Below, one piece after another: positions 42,969-51,403 of a DNA stretch of 53,611 nucleotides. Source of the DNA: Cryptosporangium phraense (GTDB taxonomy: Bacteria; Actinomycetota; Actinomycetes; Mycobacteriales; Cryptosporangiaceae); the NCBI RefSeq assembly GCF_006912135.1, contig NZ_VIRS01000046.1, positions 1-53,611 of the forward strand. The letters are read 5' to 3'. Numbering within the stretch: the first letter of the stretch is position 1; every line of letters begins with the position of its first letter. The notes beneath the pieces are model-generated. The model ran no database searches, was not told where the DNA came from, and was given only the letters and a program-made list of their open reading frames with translations. The position numbers and the translations under genes were made by a program.

Positions 42969-43763
42969 TCAGGCAGCTCGGTGGGAAGGGATTTCGCCGG
43001 CGGTGTCGGGGTGGCCCAGGCCGTAGGCGGCGGCGTCGAGGCCTCGGCCGACCAGGCGCCAGCTGGCCGGGGGGACCGAGAGGCGACGGGTCACGGCGGT
43101 GGCTCGGTGGGTGGACGTGAGGCGCTCGAGCGTCATGGCCGCGGCGCCTCGGCTGGAGTGGACACTGATGTGGTCGACCACGGTGCCGTACTGGTCTAGC
43201 AGGCCGTTGATCGTGAGCACCCAGACAGCGGAACGATATTCGTCCCGAGCTACCAGGTAGCGGGCCTCCAGGTCGCCGCCGGGAGTGCAGCCCAGCCGGT
43301 CGACGGTATCGAGCACGCTGTGCGAGAGGTGGAGCTGGACCAGGCGGCGGTGGGTGTGCAGCTCGGTGGCGCCGACGGTGGCGGCGAGCTCGCCGAGGGG
43401 CGTGCCGCGGCGCCAGGCTTCGATGAGGATCGCGTCGGCGGACGGCGTCCAGTAGGTGCCGTTGCTGTGCGCGCGGCGGGAGGCTCGCCAGTCGTAGGCC
43501 GGGGTGGCCGCGAGCTGTTCGCGCAGCCAGGATTCGGCGGCCGGGCCGCGGAGGGCGAGTGAGGGCGGGGTGAGCAGGCGTAAGGCGCCGCGGACGGCGC
43601 CGGGCGTCCGCTGGAGTTCCTTGGCGATCTGGTCGACCGGGGTGCCGGTGGCCAGCTCGGCGACGACCGCGGCGTACTCCGCGTCGGTCCAGGGTTCGCC
43701 GGAGCGCCGGGCGAGCACGCGGATCGGGGTGGCGACGTCGTCGATGGTGCCGGGAGTCGTCAT
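42969..43763 (-). CDS. unknown protein with two HTH-like segments
   Basis: 264 aa, cytoplasmic. Two regions resemble Myb/SANT-like or HTH repeats: WTDAEYAAVVAELATGTPVDQIAKELQ followed by RTPGAVRGALRLL (about residues 25-65), and YWTPSADAILIEAWRRGT followed by PLGELAATVGA (about 103-135). The C-terminal half (from DRLGCTPGG) is unrecognised. A DNA-binding role is plausible. ATG at 43763 has GGAGG 10 nt upstream. It stands alone beside an insertion-sequence relic. Confidence 0.7.
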   Translation of the reverse strand: MTTPGTIDDVATPIRVLARRSGEPWTDAEYAAVVAELATGTPVDQIAKELQRTPGAVRGALRLLTPPSLALRGPAAESWLREQLAATPAYDWRASRRAHSNGTYWTPSADAILIEAWRRGTPLGELAATVGATELHTHRRLVQLHLSHSVLDTVDRLGCTPGGDLEARYLVARDEYRSAVWVLTINGLLDQYGTVVDHISVHSSRGAAAMTLERLTSTHRATAVTRRLSVPPASWRLVGRGLDAAAYGLGHPDTAGEIPSHRAA

Positions 43764-43847
43764 GGGAGCCGTCCCTCCGTCTGTGTAGGACCAGTGACCG
43801 CCGGATGAGGCCACTGACCTCTACTTTAGAACACAGGTACGACAAAT

Positions 43848-44984
43848 TCAGAGGTGAAGATCGCCGAATCCGGGCTCGATCACGTCGGCGATCAGCGCCG
43901 TTCGGTCGGCCAGCGGCAAGAACGCGGCTTCGGCGGCGTTCCGGGTCACCTCGAGCAGGTCGGCCGCCCCGAAGCCGAACGTCTCGACCGCGCGGCGCAT
44001 GTCCCGGGTCAGGCTCGTCGCGGACATCATCCGGTTGTCCGGGTTCATCGTGACCGTGAAGCCCAGCGCCTTCAGCAACCCGAGCGGATGGTTCGCCCAC
44101 CCGTCCACCACGTTGCCCTTGGAGTTCGACGACAGGCAGACCTCGAGCGGGATCCGCCGGTCGCGCACCCACCTGGCCAGCGGGCCCAGCGTCAGCGAGT
44201 CGATCCGGGAGCCAACGGTGGCCACCGCGCTCCGGATGTCCAGGGCCACCCCGTCCAGAAAGATGTCCTCGACGATGCGGACGCCGTGACCGAGGCGCAG
44301 CGCGTGGCAGTCGTGAACGGTCGAGGCAATACTCGAGACGCCGTCGTGCTCGCCGGTGTGGAACGTGAACGGCACGTTCGCAGCCTCGAGCAGGCGGCAC
44401 GCCTCGACGTGCTCGGACGCCGGGAAGCCCTCCTCCACGCCCGCCACGTCGAAGCCGGCGACCGAATCGCCGTAGTGCTGGATCGTCAGCTTCGCGATCT
44501 CCGTGCTGAGGTCGGACGTCCGCATTCCGCAGAGCAACTGCCGCACCCGGATCGGACGACCGGCCGCCGCCGCGGCCTGCTCGCCGGAGGCCAGCCCGGC
44601 CGCGACCGCCTCGACGGTCTCCGAGAGCGACATCCCCTTCCCGACGTGTTTCTCGGGCGCCCAGCGGGTCTCGCCGTAGACGACTCCGTCGGCGGCCAGA
44701 TCGAGCACGAACTCGTGGGCGACCCGGACGATGCTGTCGGGGTCCTGCATCAGGCGGGTGGTGACGCCGAACTTCTCGTCCCAATTGTCGACGACGGGCT
44801 CGGCGACCGTGCCCTGGAACCATCCGGCCAGGGTGTCCGGGTCGGCGTAGGGCAGCGACTGCCCCTGCGCGTCGGCCAATTCGAGCATCGTCTCCGGCCG
44901 CAGCGAACCGTCGAGATGGTCGTGCAGGGTCACCTTCGGCAGCGCCAGCAGCGGGTCGCCGGCGTCGGCCCAGCGTGGATACAT
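43848..44984 (-). CDS. adenosine deaminase-family protein
   Basis: 378 aa. Metal and substrate motifs are in order: LHDHLDGSLRP (His21, His23), FHTGEHDG (metal His and catalytic Glu region), LGHGVRI, CLSSNSKGN and TMNPDNRMMS (final metal Asp). So a zinc-dependent purine deaminase is expected, converting adenosine to inosine or acting on a related purine. It is the last gene of the ABC importer operon, 12 bp after the second permease, with GAGGAGAG before the ATG, so it should act on the imported compound. Adenine or aminodeoxyfutalosine deaminases belong to the same superfamily and remain alternatives. Confidence 0.92.
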   Translation of the reverse strand: MYPRWADAGDPLLALPKVTLHDHLDGSLRPETMLELADAQGQSLPYADPDTLAGWFQGTVAEPVVDNWDEKFGVTTRLMQDPDSIVRVAHEFVLDLAADGVVYGETRWAPEKHVGKGMSLSETVEAVAAGLASGEQAAAAAGRPIRVRQLLCGMRTSDLSTEIAKLTIQHYGDSVAGFDVAGVEEGFPASEHVEACRLLEAANVPFTFHTGEHDGVSSIASTVHDCHALRLGHGVRIVEDIFLDGVALDIRSAVATVGSRIDSLTLGPLARWVRDRRIPLEVCLSSNSKGNVVDGWANHPLGLLKALGFTVTMNPDNRMMSATSLTRDMRRAVETFGFGAADLLEVTRNAAEAAFLPLADRTALIADVIEPGFGDLHL

Positions 44985-44996
44985 CAGAAACTCTCC

Positions 44997-45815
44997 TCAG
45001 GAACCGAAGGCCCCGGCGTTGGGCCCCCACAGGGCCAGGGCCGGGGCCTCGACGAAATCGACGACGTTGTAAACGACGATCGAGACCGCGGCCACGATCA
45101 CCGCGATCGCCCAGGTCTCGGCGTAGAGCGAGTGCGCGTTCGCGACGCTGATCTCGCCGCCGAGGCCCTTGAGGCTGAACAGCCACTCGTAGAGCATCGC
45201 GGCGACCAGCGAGAGCGGGATCGCGATCTTGACCGACGCGAACAGGTTCGGCAGCGCGCTGGGGAAGGCGACCATTCGCAGCGTCGTCCACCGGTTGCCG
45301 CCGTAGACGCGGACCAGGTCCGCGGCCTGCGGGGACGCCGAGCGCAATCCCAGCGCCAGGTTGATCAGCACCGGGAAGAACACGATGATCGTGCCGATCA
45401 GCGCGACCGTCGGCGTCCCGTTGCCGAAGACGAGGTAGATGATCGGTGCGAAGCCGACCAGTGGAACCGTGCGCATCAGCATCGCCAGCGGGAGGAACGC
45501 CAGCTCGAGCTGCGGCACCAGGAAGAACACCGAGGCCAGCGCGGTCGAGGCCAGGCTCCCGGAGACGAACCCGACCCCGGCGTCGCGGAGCGTCACCCCG
45601 AGGAGCCCGATCAGCTTGGCGCGGTTCTCCGCCGCGCTGGGTCCGAACCGTGCGTCGGTGAACAGGTACTGCCACACCTCGAGCGGGCTCTTCCCGATGT
45701 ACGGGCTCACGTCCAGCACGTGCAGAGCCATCTCCCACAGCAGCAGGATGACCACCGACGAGGCGACCAGGGCGACCAGCGTGCGACCGGCGCGCCGGGC
45801 GAGCAGCCCGGTCAC
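44997..45815 (-). CDS. ABC transporter permease 2 (NitT/TauT type)
   Basis: 272 aa with about six transmembrane helices and the BPD_transp_1 EAA-like loop (AADLVRVYGGNRWTTLRMVAFPSALPNLFASVKIAIP). GTG at 45815 overlaps the stop of permease 1 by 4 bp. It is clearly different from permease 1, so the channel is probably a heterodimer. The N-terminal helix is VALVASSVVILLLWEMAL. Confidence 0.9.
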   Translation of the reverse strand: MTGLLARRAGRTLVALVASSVVILLLWEMALHVLDVSPYIGKSPLEVWQYLFTDARFGPSAAENRAKLIGLLGVTLRDAGVGFVSGSLASTALASVFFLVPQLELAFLPLAMLMRTVPLVGFAPIIYLVFGNGTPTVALIGTIIVFFPVLINLALGLRSASPQAADLVRVYGGNRWTTLRMVAFPSALPNLFASVKIAIPLSLVAAMLYEWLFSLKGLGGEISVANAHSLYAETWAIAVIVAAVSIVVYNVVDFVEAPALALWGPNAGAFGS

Positions 45816-46645
45816 CGGGGGACCCCCCAGGGTGCGACGACCCGCGCCAGCAGGGTCATCGCACCGTAGGCGAGCCCGGCCACCGCGGCGCAGATCATCG
45901 CCAGCGCCCAGAGCGGCCGAGGTCCGTAGTGGATCTGCGCGGCCTGGAGCATGATCCCCAGCCCGCTGTCGACGCCGGACAGGAACAGCTCGCCGAGGAT
46001 CGCGCCGACGAGAGCGGCCGGTGCCGCGATCCGCAGAGCGGACAGCACGCTCGGCAGGGCGTACATCAGCCGGACCTTGCGCAGCTGGGTCCACCGGCCG
46101 CCGCCGTACGCGGCGACCAGGTCCAGCGTCGTCCGGTCCGAGCTCTTCAGGCCGGCCAGAGTGCCCACCACCGTGGTGTAGAAGACGCTCATCCCGGCCA
46201 GCACCACCGACGTCGTGCGGCTGCCGGTGTCGGACATGAGGACGATCAGCGGCGCGATCGCGGTCAGCGGGATGCACGACGCGATCACCGCGAACTGGGT
46301 CGTGGCCTGCTCCAGCACCGGCACCACCAGGACGAGGCCGGAGAGCAGCAGAGCCAGCAGGTTGCCCCAGAGGTAACCCTGCAGCGCCGACCAGCAGGTG
46401 ACGCCGATCGCCTTCCAGTAGGTGGCGTCGCCCAGGTCGCCGACGAACTGGACGAGCGTCGCCCAGGGCGTCGGCACCGAGCCGGTGTCGCGGAACGCGA
46501 ACACCGAGACCAGCCACCAGATCAGCACCAGGAACAGCGTCCCGCCCGCCACCCACGCGGCCCGGCCCGGGCGGGGGAGCGCCGGGCCGGAGCCGGCGTC
46601 GGCCACCGTGCCCAGCGGGACCTCGGTGGTGGGCGGCGCCGTCAT
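45812..46645 (-). CDS. ABC transporter permease 1 (NitT/TauT type)
   Basis: 277 aa with about six helices. The EAA-like loop is [39 protein letters not shown] at 46645 overlaps the stop of the ATPase gene (ATGA), and its own stop overlaps permease 2 (GTGA), so the operon is fully coupled. Most NitT/TauT-type importers use one permease as a homodimer; a second, divergent copy resembles hydroxymethylpyrimidine or nucleobase-related systems (inference). Confidence 0.9.
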   Translation of the reverse strand: MTAPPTTEVPLGTVADAGSGPALPRPGRAAWVAGGTLFLVLIWWLVSVFAFRDTGSVPTPWATLVQFVGDLGDATYWKAIGVTCWSALQGYLWGNLLALLLSGLVLVVPVLEQATTQFAVIASCIPLTAIAPLIVLMSDTGSRTTSVVLAGMSVFYTTVVGTLAGLKSSDRTTLDLVAAYGGGRWTQLRKVRLMYALPSVLSALRIAAPAALVGAILGELFLSGVDSGLGIMLQAAQIHYGPRPLWALAMICAAVAGLAYGAMTLLARVVAPWGVPR

Positions 46646-47412
46646 GCCGGTTCCTCGCGGCCGGCGAAGAGCAGCTCGGAGATCCGGTCGACATAGGCGT
46701 GGAACTCCGGCGTCCGCTGCATCTCCGCGGTGCGGGGCCGCGGCAGGTCGATGTTGACCAGCGCGGCGATCCGGCCCGGCCGCGGCAGCATCACCGCGAC
46801 CACGTCGGACACGAGGACCGCTTCGTCGATACCGTGGGTGACCATCAGCGTGGTGGCCGGGCGTTCGGTCCAGATCCGCAGCAGCTCCAGGTTGAGCCGG
46901 CGCCTGGTCATGTCGTCGAGAGCGCCGAACGGCTCGTCGAGCAGCATCATCGTGGGCCGCACGGCCAGGCAGCGGGCGATCGAAACCCGCTGCCGCATGC
47001 CGCCGGACAATTGGGCGGGTTTGGCCTTCTCGAACCCGCTGAGACCCACGAGCTCGATCAACCCGGCGATCCGGCCGGGCTCGGGCGTGAGGCCGGCGAT
47101 CTCCAGCGGCAACCGGATGTTCTGCTCCACCGTCCGCCACGGCAGCAGCGCGCTGTCCTGGAACGCGATCCCGAGCTCGTGCGCGCCCTGGATCTGCGCG
47201 GGCGAGTGGCCGTTCAGGCTGACCGTGCCGCTGCTCGCCGTCTCCAGTCCGGCCAGGATCCGCAGGATCGTCGACTTTCCGCAGCCGGACGGCCCGATCA
47301 GCGAGAGGAACGAGCTCGCCGGGGTAGTCAGGCTGACGTCGTCCAGCGCGTGCACGACTCGGCGACCGACCCGAAAATCCTTGCTCAGGCCGTCGAGGAC
47401 GATCCCGCTCAT
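46642..47412 (-). CDS. ABC transporter ATP-binding protein (NitT/TauT type)
   Basis: 256 aa. Walker [11 protein letters not shown]-loop [10 protein letters not shown], signature LSGGMRQR, Walker [14 protein letters not shown] and H-loop VTHGIDEA are all intact. LLPWRTV after the Q-loop is typical for the SsuB/TauB group. It powers the importer formed with the two following permeases and the lipoprotein encoded just upstream, whose stop overlaps its ATG (ATGA). Confidence 0.93.
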   Translation of the reverse strand: MSGIVLDGLSKDFRVGRRVVHALDDVSLTTPASSFLSLIGPSGCGKSTILRILAGLETASSGTVSLNGHSPAQIQGAHELGIAFQDSALLPWRTVEQNIRLPLEIAGLTPEPGRIAGLIELVGLSGFEKAKPAQLSGGMRQRVSIARCLAVRPTMMLLDEPFGALDDMTRRRLNLELLRIWTERPATTLMVTHGIDEAVLVSDVVAVMLPRPGRIAALVNIDLPRPRTAEMQRTPEFHAYVDRISELLFAGREEPA

Positions 47413-48536
47413 GACGACGCCGACGGCGACGGAGTGGGGTCGGTGGGCGCGGTGATCGATGCTTTCAGATCCGGGTTCTCCTGGTAGACCTCCGTGATCA
47501 GAGAAAGATCGAACAGGTCGTCGGCCTTGACCGGGTAGCCCATCGTGTTGAGCGACTTGATGTTGTCCGCGATCAGCGCGTCGGTCATCGTGAACAGCCC
47601 GTTGGCGTTGGTGTCGTCGCTGACGATCAGCCGGTCGGCGATCTCCACCGCGCCGCCGTACTCGTCGGCGTAGGTGAGCTTCTGGTCCTTGCCGTACTTC
47701 TCGACGGTGAGCGTCGCCGCGGTGGCCGGGTCCTTGATCGCGTGCGTCCAGCCCTTGATCTCGGCGACCAGGAACGCCTTGAGCATGTCCCGCTTCTTCG
47801 TGATCGTGTCCTGTAGCACGGTGAACGTCTCGGCGACGAACGGCAGCCCGTTGTCGGCGAACGACATGATCACCGGCTTGTACCCGGCCAGCGAGAGTTG
47901 GAGGTCGTCGGTGATGTAGGTCATGAAACCGTCGACCTTGCCGGCCTTGAGAATCGAATCGTCGTACTGCACGCCGACGATTTCCACCTGCGACTTGTCG
48001 ATGCCGTTGGCCGCGAGCAGCCCCTCGAACAGCGTCTGATTGCCGCCGGCCTGCACGCCGATCCGCTTGCCGATCAGGTCCTTGGCGGTCCGGATCGGGG
48101 TCATCGTCTCGATCGAGCCGATCGCGAACGGGTTCTTCTGATAGGTGGCGCCGATGATCTTGAGCGGCGCGTTCGAGTTGACCAGGGTCGCCGCGGTGAT
48201 CGGCGGGGACGAGAGACCGATCGTCACCTTGCCCGCCAGCACCAGTGATTCGGCCGTGGTCTGCGTGCCGCCGGCCACCAGCATGACGTCCTTGAACCCG
48301 GCCGCGGTGTAGTAGCCCTTCTCGGTGGCCAGGTACTCACCGACGAACTCGTGGTTCTTGATCCACGACAGGTTCAGCGAGATCGTCCCGTAGTCACCCT
48401 TCGTACCCGACGACGAGCCGGATGCGTCGGACGAATCGTCGCCGCAGGCCGCCAGCACGCCGGCGGCACCGAACGCGAGACCGCCCAGGGCGCCGGCCCG
48501 GAGGATGGATCGCCGGGAGAACCGGGCGCTGTTCAT
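47409..48536 (-). CDS. ABC transporter substrate-binding lipoprotein (NMT1/THI5-like)
   Basis: 375 aa. The N-terminus [15 protein letters not shown] looks like a twin-arginine signal, followed by a lipobox LAAC, so a Tat-exported lipoprotein is likely. The mature part ([44 protein letters not shown]) is the NMT1/THI5-like fold used for pyrimidine precursors, sulfonates and similar ligands. The genes around it suggest a purine nucleoside or base. AAGGAG 5 nt before the ATG is an excellent ribosome binding site. First gene of the importer operon, behind an 18-bp operator. Confidence 0.92.
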   Translation of the reverse strand: MNSARFSRRSILRAGALGGLAFGAAGVLAACGDDSSDASGSSSGTKGDYGTISLNLSWIKNHEFVGEYLATEKGYYTAAGFKDVMLVAGGTQTTAESLVLAGKVTIGLSSPPITAATLVNSNAPLKIIGATYQKNPFAIGSIETMTPIRTAKDLIGKRIGVQAGGNQTLFEGLLAANGIDKSQVEIVGVQYDDSILKAGKVDGFMTYITDDLQLSLAGYKPVIMSFADNGLPFVAETFTVLQDTITKKRDMLKAFLVAEIKGWTHAIKDPATAATLTVEKYGKDQKLTYADEYGGAVEIADRLIVSDDTNANGLFTMTDALIADNIKSLNTMGYPVKADDLFDLSLITEVYQENPDLKASITAPTDPTPSPSASS

Positions 48537-48653
48537 GGTTTCTCCTTGTACGCGTGCGCGAAGTCGTCCGATCCGGACTCGGACAGGCCGACAGAGGGGC
48601 TCCGAGCCGGGGAAACACGACAGTGTGCGGGTCGGCGGCGGTCGATCGCCGGT

Positions 48654-48672
48654 CACTTCACGCTAGGAAGTG
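48654..48672. promoter_or_regulatory. dyad around the -10 region of the importer promoter
   Basis: CACTTC (48654-48659) and GAAGTG (48667-48672) flank ACGCTAG. Reading on the minus strand the centre holds TAGCGT, the proposed -10 hexamer. A second protein or the same LacI might bind here. Confidence 0.35.
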
Positions 48673-48688
48673 CAAAACGTTTTGGGCA
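48671..48688. promoter_or_regulatory. 18-bp LacI operator, importer promoter
   Basis: TGCAAAACGTTTTGGGCA, with the perfect 12-bp palindrome CAAAACGTTTTG centred on CG. The same 18 bp, inverted, stands at 51301-51318 before the LacI gene. On the minus strand it lies 5 bp upstream of TAGCGT, which would be the -10 region, so bound repressor would cover the -35 region. ATG of the lipoprotein gene is 135 bp downstream. Confidence 0.8.
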
Positions 48689-48727
48689 GCACTCGGCTGA
48701 ATAAATAACCCACCCGAAGCAACGAAA

Positions 48728-49429
48728 TCAGAGCGACAGCGTCTTCACAGCGAGATCGAGCATCCGTTCGTACCGGCGCTCGCGCTCGTCCGACGACATG
48801 GCCGCGCGCGTCTTCACGTGATCGCTGACCGTGAGGATCGCCAGCGCCTCGGCCCCCTCGGCCATCGCGGTCGCGTACAGACCCGCGGCCTCCATTTCGA
48901 TCGCCAGCGTGCCGAGTTCCCCGAGTGCGTCCACGACGCCGGGCCGGGTCAGATAGAAGAAATCGGTCGAGAGCACCGGTCCGACCCGTACGTCGGCCCC
49001 GGAGGCGGTGAGCGCCGAGCGGAGCAGGTGCGGGGAGGGCGCCAGCGAGAGCGAGACCCCGGGGACCCGCACCGTTCCGGTCGTCGACTCGGTGTGTGCG
49101 GCCGACGCGACGACGACGTCGCCGACGGCGAGGTCCTCGGGGATCCCGCCGCAGGTGCCGACCCGGATGATCCGGCGGACGCCGTAGAAGCGGTACAGCT
49201 CGGTGGCGTAGATGCTGATCGACGGGTTGCCCATGCCGGAGGCCATCACCGAGAGCGGGCGTCCGCCGATCGTGCCGGTGAACCCGGAGATCCCGCGGAC
49301 GTCGGTGACGAGAGTGGCGTCGGTCAGCAGGTCGGCGGCGATTCGCGCGGCCCGTTTCGGGTCGCCCGGCATCAGCATGTCCGGCGCGAACTCGCCCGAT
49401 CCGGCCGAGATGTGGGGGGTCGGCGTCAT
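48728..49429 (-). CDS. deoD: purine-nucleoside phosphorylase, DeoD type
   Basis: 233 aa, standard for the hexameric DeoD type. MLMPGDPKRAARIA carries the phosphate-binding Gly-Asp-Pro, followed by MGNPSISIYATEL, RVGTCGGI, the EMEAAGLY nucleoside-binding motif and the catalytic Asp in LTVSDH. It phosphorolyses purine (deoxy)ribonucleosides to base and (deoxy)ribose-1-phosphate. ATG at 49429 lies 2 nt after the stop of the amidotransferase-like gene, so both belong to the LacI-headed operon. Confidence 0.93.
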   Translation of the reverse strand: MTPTPHISAGSGEFAPDMLMPGDPKRAARIAADLLTDATLVTDVRGISGFTGTIGGRPLSVMASGMGNPSISIYATELYRFYGVRRIIRVGTCGGIPEDLAVGDVVVASAAHTESTTGTVRVPGVSLSLAPSPHLLRSALTASGADVRVGPVLSTDFFYLTRPGVVDALGELGTLAIEMEAAGLYATAMAEGAEALAILTVSDHVKTRAAMSSDERERRYERMLDLAVKTLSL

Positions 49430-49431
49430 GG

Positions 49432-50166
49432 TCAGCTCTCCTTGTGCAGCCAGCGGACCACGCCGTCCCAGAGCTGACCGTATCCTGGCCAGCTCACGAA
49501 CTCGGGCGGAGCCCAGTGCGGGGCGATGTCGGACGTGAAGGCGGCGGTGCGTCCGGAGCCGTACTCGCCGGTGATCAACAGGGGGTGGCCCGCGCACTCG
49601 ACCAGCACGTCGGCGCGCGCGGTGACCTGATTCAGCCCGAGCAGTGCGGGCCAGACGCCGGCGACGGCGGACACCGCTGGATGGCCGGGCGCGCGGACCT
49701 CCGGCACCGCCCCAGCGGGCAGCTCGACCCGGTCGTCGCGGTCGAGCACCTCGACCGGCAGGGCCGCGGCCAGCGGCGTCCGGCCCCATCGGGCCTTCGC
49801 GTCGATGCCGCTGAAGCTGAGATAGCCGCCGATCGTCAGCAGTGCCCCGCCGTTCTCGACGTAGGCCCGGATGGTCTCGGTGCGATCCGGCGACGGCTGC
49901 GACCGGGTGAACGTCCGGCTGGCGAGCTGGAACGTGTTGGCGCCGACGTCACTGATCGCGACCACGTCATACGAAGCCAGCTCGTCCGGGAACTCCCGGT
50001 CGACGAGATGCGACGGGAGGTAGCTGGTCTCGTGGCCGTACTCGCGGAGGGCGTCGAGGAAACTGGCGCCTCCCTCGGTGTATTCGGCCGAGGCGAAGGC
50101 GTCGAAGCCCTTCTGGTGAGTGGTGTAAGTGAACCACGATTCGCCCACGAGGAGCACATGGGCCAT
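49432..50166 (-). CDS. glutamine amidotransferase-like protein
   Basis: 244 aa. Starts MAHVLLVGESWFTYTTHQKGFDAF and contains GGALLTIGGYLSFSG, matching a class I glutamine amidotransferase-like (PF07090) family. The nucleophile position in GGYLSF is Tyr rather than Cys, so glutaminase activity is doubtful; ThuA-like proteins share this fold. The substrate is unknown, but the position between the LacI gene and deoD links it to nucleoside breakdown. GGAGG before the ATG is an excellent ribosome binding site. Confidence 0.85.
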   Translation of the reverse strand: MAHVLLVGESWFTYTTHQKGFDAFASAEYTEGGASFLDALREYGHETSYLPSHLVDREFPDELASYDVVAISDVGANTFQLASRTFTRSQPSPDRTETIRAYVENGGALLTIGGYLSFSGIDAKARWGRTPLAAALPVEVLDRDDRVELPAGAVPEVRAPGHPAVSAVAGVWPALLGLNQVTARADVLVECAGHPLLITGEYGSGRTAAFTSDIAPHWAPPEFVSWPGYGQLWDGVVRWLHKES

Positions 50167-50229
50167 GAGGACCTCCTATTGGAGCGCACGGATGAGGGAC
50201 GGCCGACGCTGGCCGGGACGACGAGAAGC

Positions 50230-51285
50230 TCAGGCGGGAGCGGGCCCGGTACTGGCTCGGACCTCGAGGTGGACCGGCAGGAGGTGCCGCGATGTCGGCG
50301 GCTCCTCCCCGTTGGCCACGTACTGCAGCAGTTGCGCGGTCGCGGTCCGGCCGATGTCGTAGGCGGGCTGGTGCACGGTGGTCAGTGGTGGGGCGCACAA
50401 CGAGGCGACCCGGATGTCGTCGAAGCCGACCAGTGAGATGTCGCCGGGCACGGCCAAGCCTCGCTCGTGCAGGACGGCCAGCGCACCGAGGGCCATCTGA
50501 TCGTTCGCGGCGAACACTGCGGTCCGGTCGAATCCGTCCGAGTCCAGGCACTGGAGCATCAGTTCCGCGCCGGACTGCTCCAGCCAGGTGCCTTCCAGCT
50601 GGATGACGTCGCCTTCGAACGCCTCTCGGAAGCCCCGGGCGCGCTGCGCGGCACTCGGCAGCAGCGCCGGGCCGGTCAGCACCGCCGCACGGCGATGCCC
50701 GAGTTGCCGCAGATGCTCACCGGCCAGGCGTCCGCCCTGGTAGTGGTCGGCCATCGCGGAGAGCGACTGGGGAAGTCCGGTGACGTCCTCGTCGACGACC
50801 GCGATCGGGAAGCGGCCTAGCAGCGATTCCAGCCGGGCCTCGGTCGGAGGAGTGCCCGCGGCGTAGACCATCCCGTCGATGAACCGGCCGCGGATCAGGT
50901 CGAGATAGTGATCTTCGCGCGCGGGGTCGAACTCGGTGTTGCAGAGGATCACGCTGTAGCCGATGTGGTGGGCCGCGTCTTCGACGCCCTTGGCCAGCTC
51001 GGCGTAGAAACCATTGGTGATGTCGGGGATCAGTAGGCCGATGACCGAGGTGGAACCGGCCTGAAGGCTGCGCGCCAGCGAGGCCGGTACGTAACCCATC
51101 CGGTTCACCGCCTGCCGAACCCTCGCGGCGGTGGCGGCATTGACCGGTCGCCGGCCCGACAAGACGTGCGAAACCGTGGTGGGACTGACGCCGGCCGCGT
51201 CGGCGACGTCGTGAATCGAGACCGGCCGCCGGGTCCGGCGCGGCCGGCGCTGCGGCACCTCCGGATCGGGCTGTTCGTCGGTCAC
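50230..51285 (-). CDS. LacI family regulator of the purine regulon (predicted)
   Basis: 351 aa from the GTG at 51285. HTH SIHDVADAAGVSPTTVSHVLSGRRPV, hinge helix PASLARSLQAG, then a ribose-binding-like effector domain (IGLLIPDITNGFYAELAKG to VGFDDIRVASLCAPPLTTVHQP). TAGCGT lies 8 bp before the GTG, so the transcript is probably nearly leaderless. The 18-bp operator sits immediately upstream of that element. The inducer is probably a nucleoside, base or ribose derivative (inference). It heads the operon with the amidotransferase-like and phosphorylase genes. Confidence 0.92.
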   Translation of the reverse strand: MTDEQPDPEVPQRRPRRTRRPVSIHDVADAAGVSPTTVSHVLSGRRPVNAATAARVRQAVNRMGYVPASLARSLQAGSTSVIGLLIPDITNGFYAELAKGVEDAAHHIGYSVILCNTEFDPAREDHYLDLIRGRFIDGMVYAAGTPPTEARLESLLGRFPIAVVDEDVTGLPQSLSAMADHYQGGRLAGEHLRQLGHRRAAVLTGPALLPSAAQRARGFREAFEGDVIQLEGTWLEQSGAELMLQCLDSDGFDRTAVFAANDQMALGALAVLHERGLAVPGDISLVGFDDIRVASLCAPPLTTVHQPAYDIGRTATAQLLQYVANGEEPPTSRHLLPVHLEVRASTGPAPA

Positions 51286-51300
51286 GCGTCGGACGCTAGG

Positions 51301-51318
51301 TGCCCAAAACGTTTTGCA
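51301..51318. promoter_or_regulatory. 18-bp LacI operator, regulator promoter
   Basis: TGCCCAAAACGTTTTGCA is the exact reverse complement of the site at 48671-48688. It is 2 bp upstream of the minus-strand TAGCGT -10-like hexamer of the LacI gene. Confidence 0.8.
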
Positions 51319-51348
51319 CAACGGTGACCGGCACGCCTCCGTACCCGT

Positions 51349-51377
51349 CCGGGTCGCGCCGGCGAGGCGCGACCCGG
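51349..51377 (-). terminator. terminator-like hairpin after the CoxG-like gene
   Basis: CCGGGTCGCGCC (51349-51360) and GGCGCGACCCGG (51366-51377) form a perfect 12-bp stem with a 5-nt loop, 26 bp past the stop of the minus-strand gene. No T-tract. It separates the Cox-like genes from the LacI promoter. Confidence 0.65.
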
Positions 51378-51403
51378 TTCGGACGGTGCGGGTGACGTTC
51401 GAG

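Noticed and set aside
42409-45738. Long minus-strand frame running through the IS110 relic, unknown gene and deaminase region
   Set aside because: It is out of frame with the deaminase and unknown protein; only a short part near 42680-42790 (IS110 N-terminus) has meaning.
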